Shown piece by piece: positions 6,023 to 6,136 of a stretch of 6,136 nucleotides of DNA. The notes below the pieces were generated by a model. It did not search any database. It saw nothing but the letters and a program-made list of their open reading frames with translations, and was not told the origin of the DNA. Origin of the DNA: Methanobacteriota archaeon (GTDB taxonomy: Archaea; Hydrothermarchaeota; Hydrothermarchaeia; Hydrothermarchaeales; SZUA-236). The DNA is taken from assembly GCA_003230355.1 (NCBI GenBank), contig QIDD01000126.1, positions 1 to 6,136 of the forward strand, in the 5' to 3' direction. A program made the translations under genes and the position numbers. Every line of letters begins with the position of its first letter. Within the stretch, counting starts at the first letter, position 1.

Positions 6023-6035
6023 TGGGGGACCCCCA
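6023..6035. repeat. G5/C5 dyad
   Basis: TGGGGG and CCCCCA flank one A, a perfect 6-base dyad in otherwise AT-rich sequence. It is too tight for a full hairpin; it may be an operator half-site pair or a remnant of an inserted element's end. Confidence 0.25.
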
Positions 6036-6056
6036 TAAATAACAAGCAAATTATCA

Positions 6057-6134
6057 CTAGCTGTTGGTCTGGGCCTCTGCAAACAAAATAATTGCCTCGA
6101 CTAATCTTATCAGTGAATCGAATTTAACATCTTT
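6057..6134 (-). CDS. possible 3' end of a minus-strand gene entering from the right edge
   Basis: The minus strand is open from the window edge for 25 codons, reading DVKFDSLIRLVEAIILFAEA near its centre and ending TAG followed at once by TGA. The alternating hydrophobic pattern looks like an amphipathic helix of a real protein and the double stop is suggestive, but the piece is too short to recognise. No start is in the window. It could equally be a chance open frame. Confidence 0.3.
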   Translation of the reverse strand, partial: KDVKFDSLIRLVEAIILFAEAQTNS

Positions 6135-6136
6135 TT

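Larger units (their letters stand above)
5887..6056. other. intergenic region with no supported gene
   Basis: Between the toxin and the possible minus-strand gene at the right edge I find no complete coding region on either strand. It holds the right copy of the flanking repeat (5907-5946), the dyad at 6023-6035, and a 30-codon minus-strand open frame at 5944-6036 with no ribosome binding site, which I do not regard as a gene. A TATA-like CATAAATAAC at 6034-6043 could serve a rightward gene, but none is seen before the edge. Confidence 0.5.

Noticed and set aside
5944..6036. 30-codon minus-strand frame MGVPQVFEFPWVSIR...
   Set aside because: No ribosome binding site, overlaps the other relic frame, and no family is recognised.

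Overview
The window looks like a piece of a euryarchaeal chromosome, most plausibly from a methanogen- or ANME-related lineage. Three observations point that way. The NMN adenylyltransferase is the archaeal NadM type. It is coupled to a DUF62 SAM hydroxide adenosyltransferase. The non-kinase genes and the kinase core favour AGG/AGA and ATA codons, and their upstream regions have BRE/TATA-like elements with little leader. The lineage is inferred from family recognition, not from a search.

Left part (1-3894): after about 240 bases with no convincing gene comes a very large soluble sensor kinase of 1118 aa, arranged receiver-GAF-PAS-PAS-PAS-GAF-HisKA-HATPase. Its stop codon overlaps the start of a small receiver protein that keeps the phospho-acceptor Asp, Thr and Lys but lacks the first beta strand and the acidic pocket, so it looks 5'-truncated. 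Codon use inside the kinase changes: sensor domains are CGN-rich and the kinase core is AGR-rich, suggesting a mosaic gene.

Middle part (3895-5275): a promoter-like segment leads into a DUF62 gene and then nadM, joined by an ATGA stop/start overlap with a strong Shine-Dalgarno. The DUF62 gene is broken by a perfect 7-base tandem duplication between the codons for two of its catalytic-triad residues. Removing one copy restores a 250-aa protein. SAM hydrolysis to adenosine and methionine and NAD synthesis would have been co-expressed; as read, only NadM is intact.

Right part (5276-6136): an AT-rich accessory segment with a compact type II toxin-antitoxin pair, a ribbon-helix-helix antitoxin overlapping a RelE/ParE-like toxin. 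Its promoter carries a dyad around the TATA box. The pair is bracketed by two imperfect direct repeats whose reverse strands read as the same C-terminal peptide (...IEEFL.K stop), so they may be relics of one gene family or pyrimidine-rich terminators. The last 250 bases hold no complete gene, only the second repeat, two G/C or A/T dyads and a possible 3' end of a minus-strand gene entering from the right edge.
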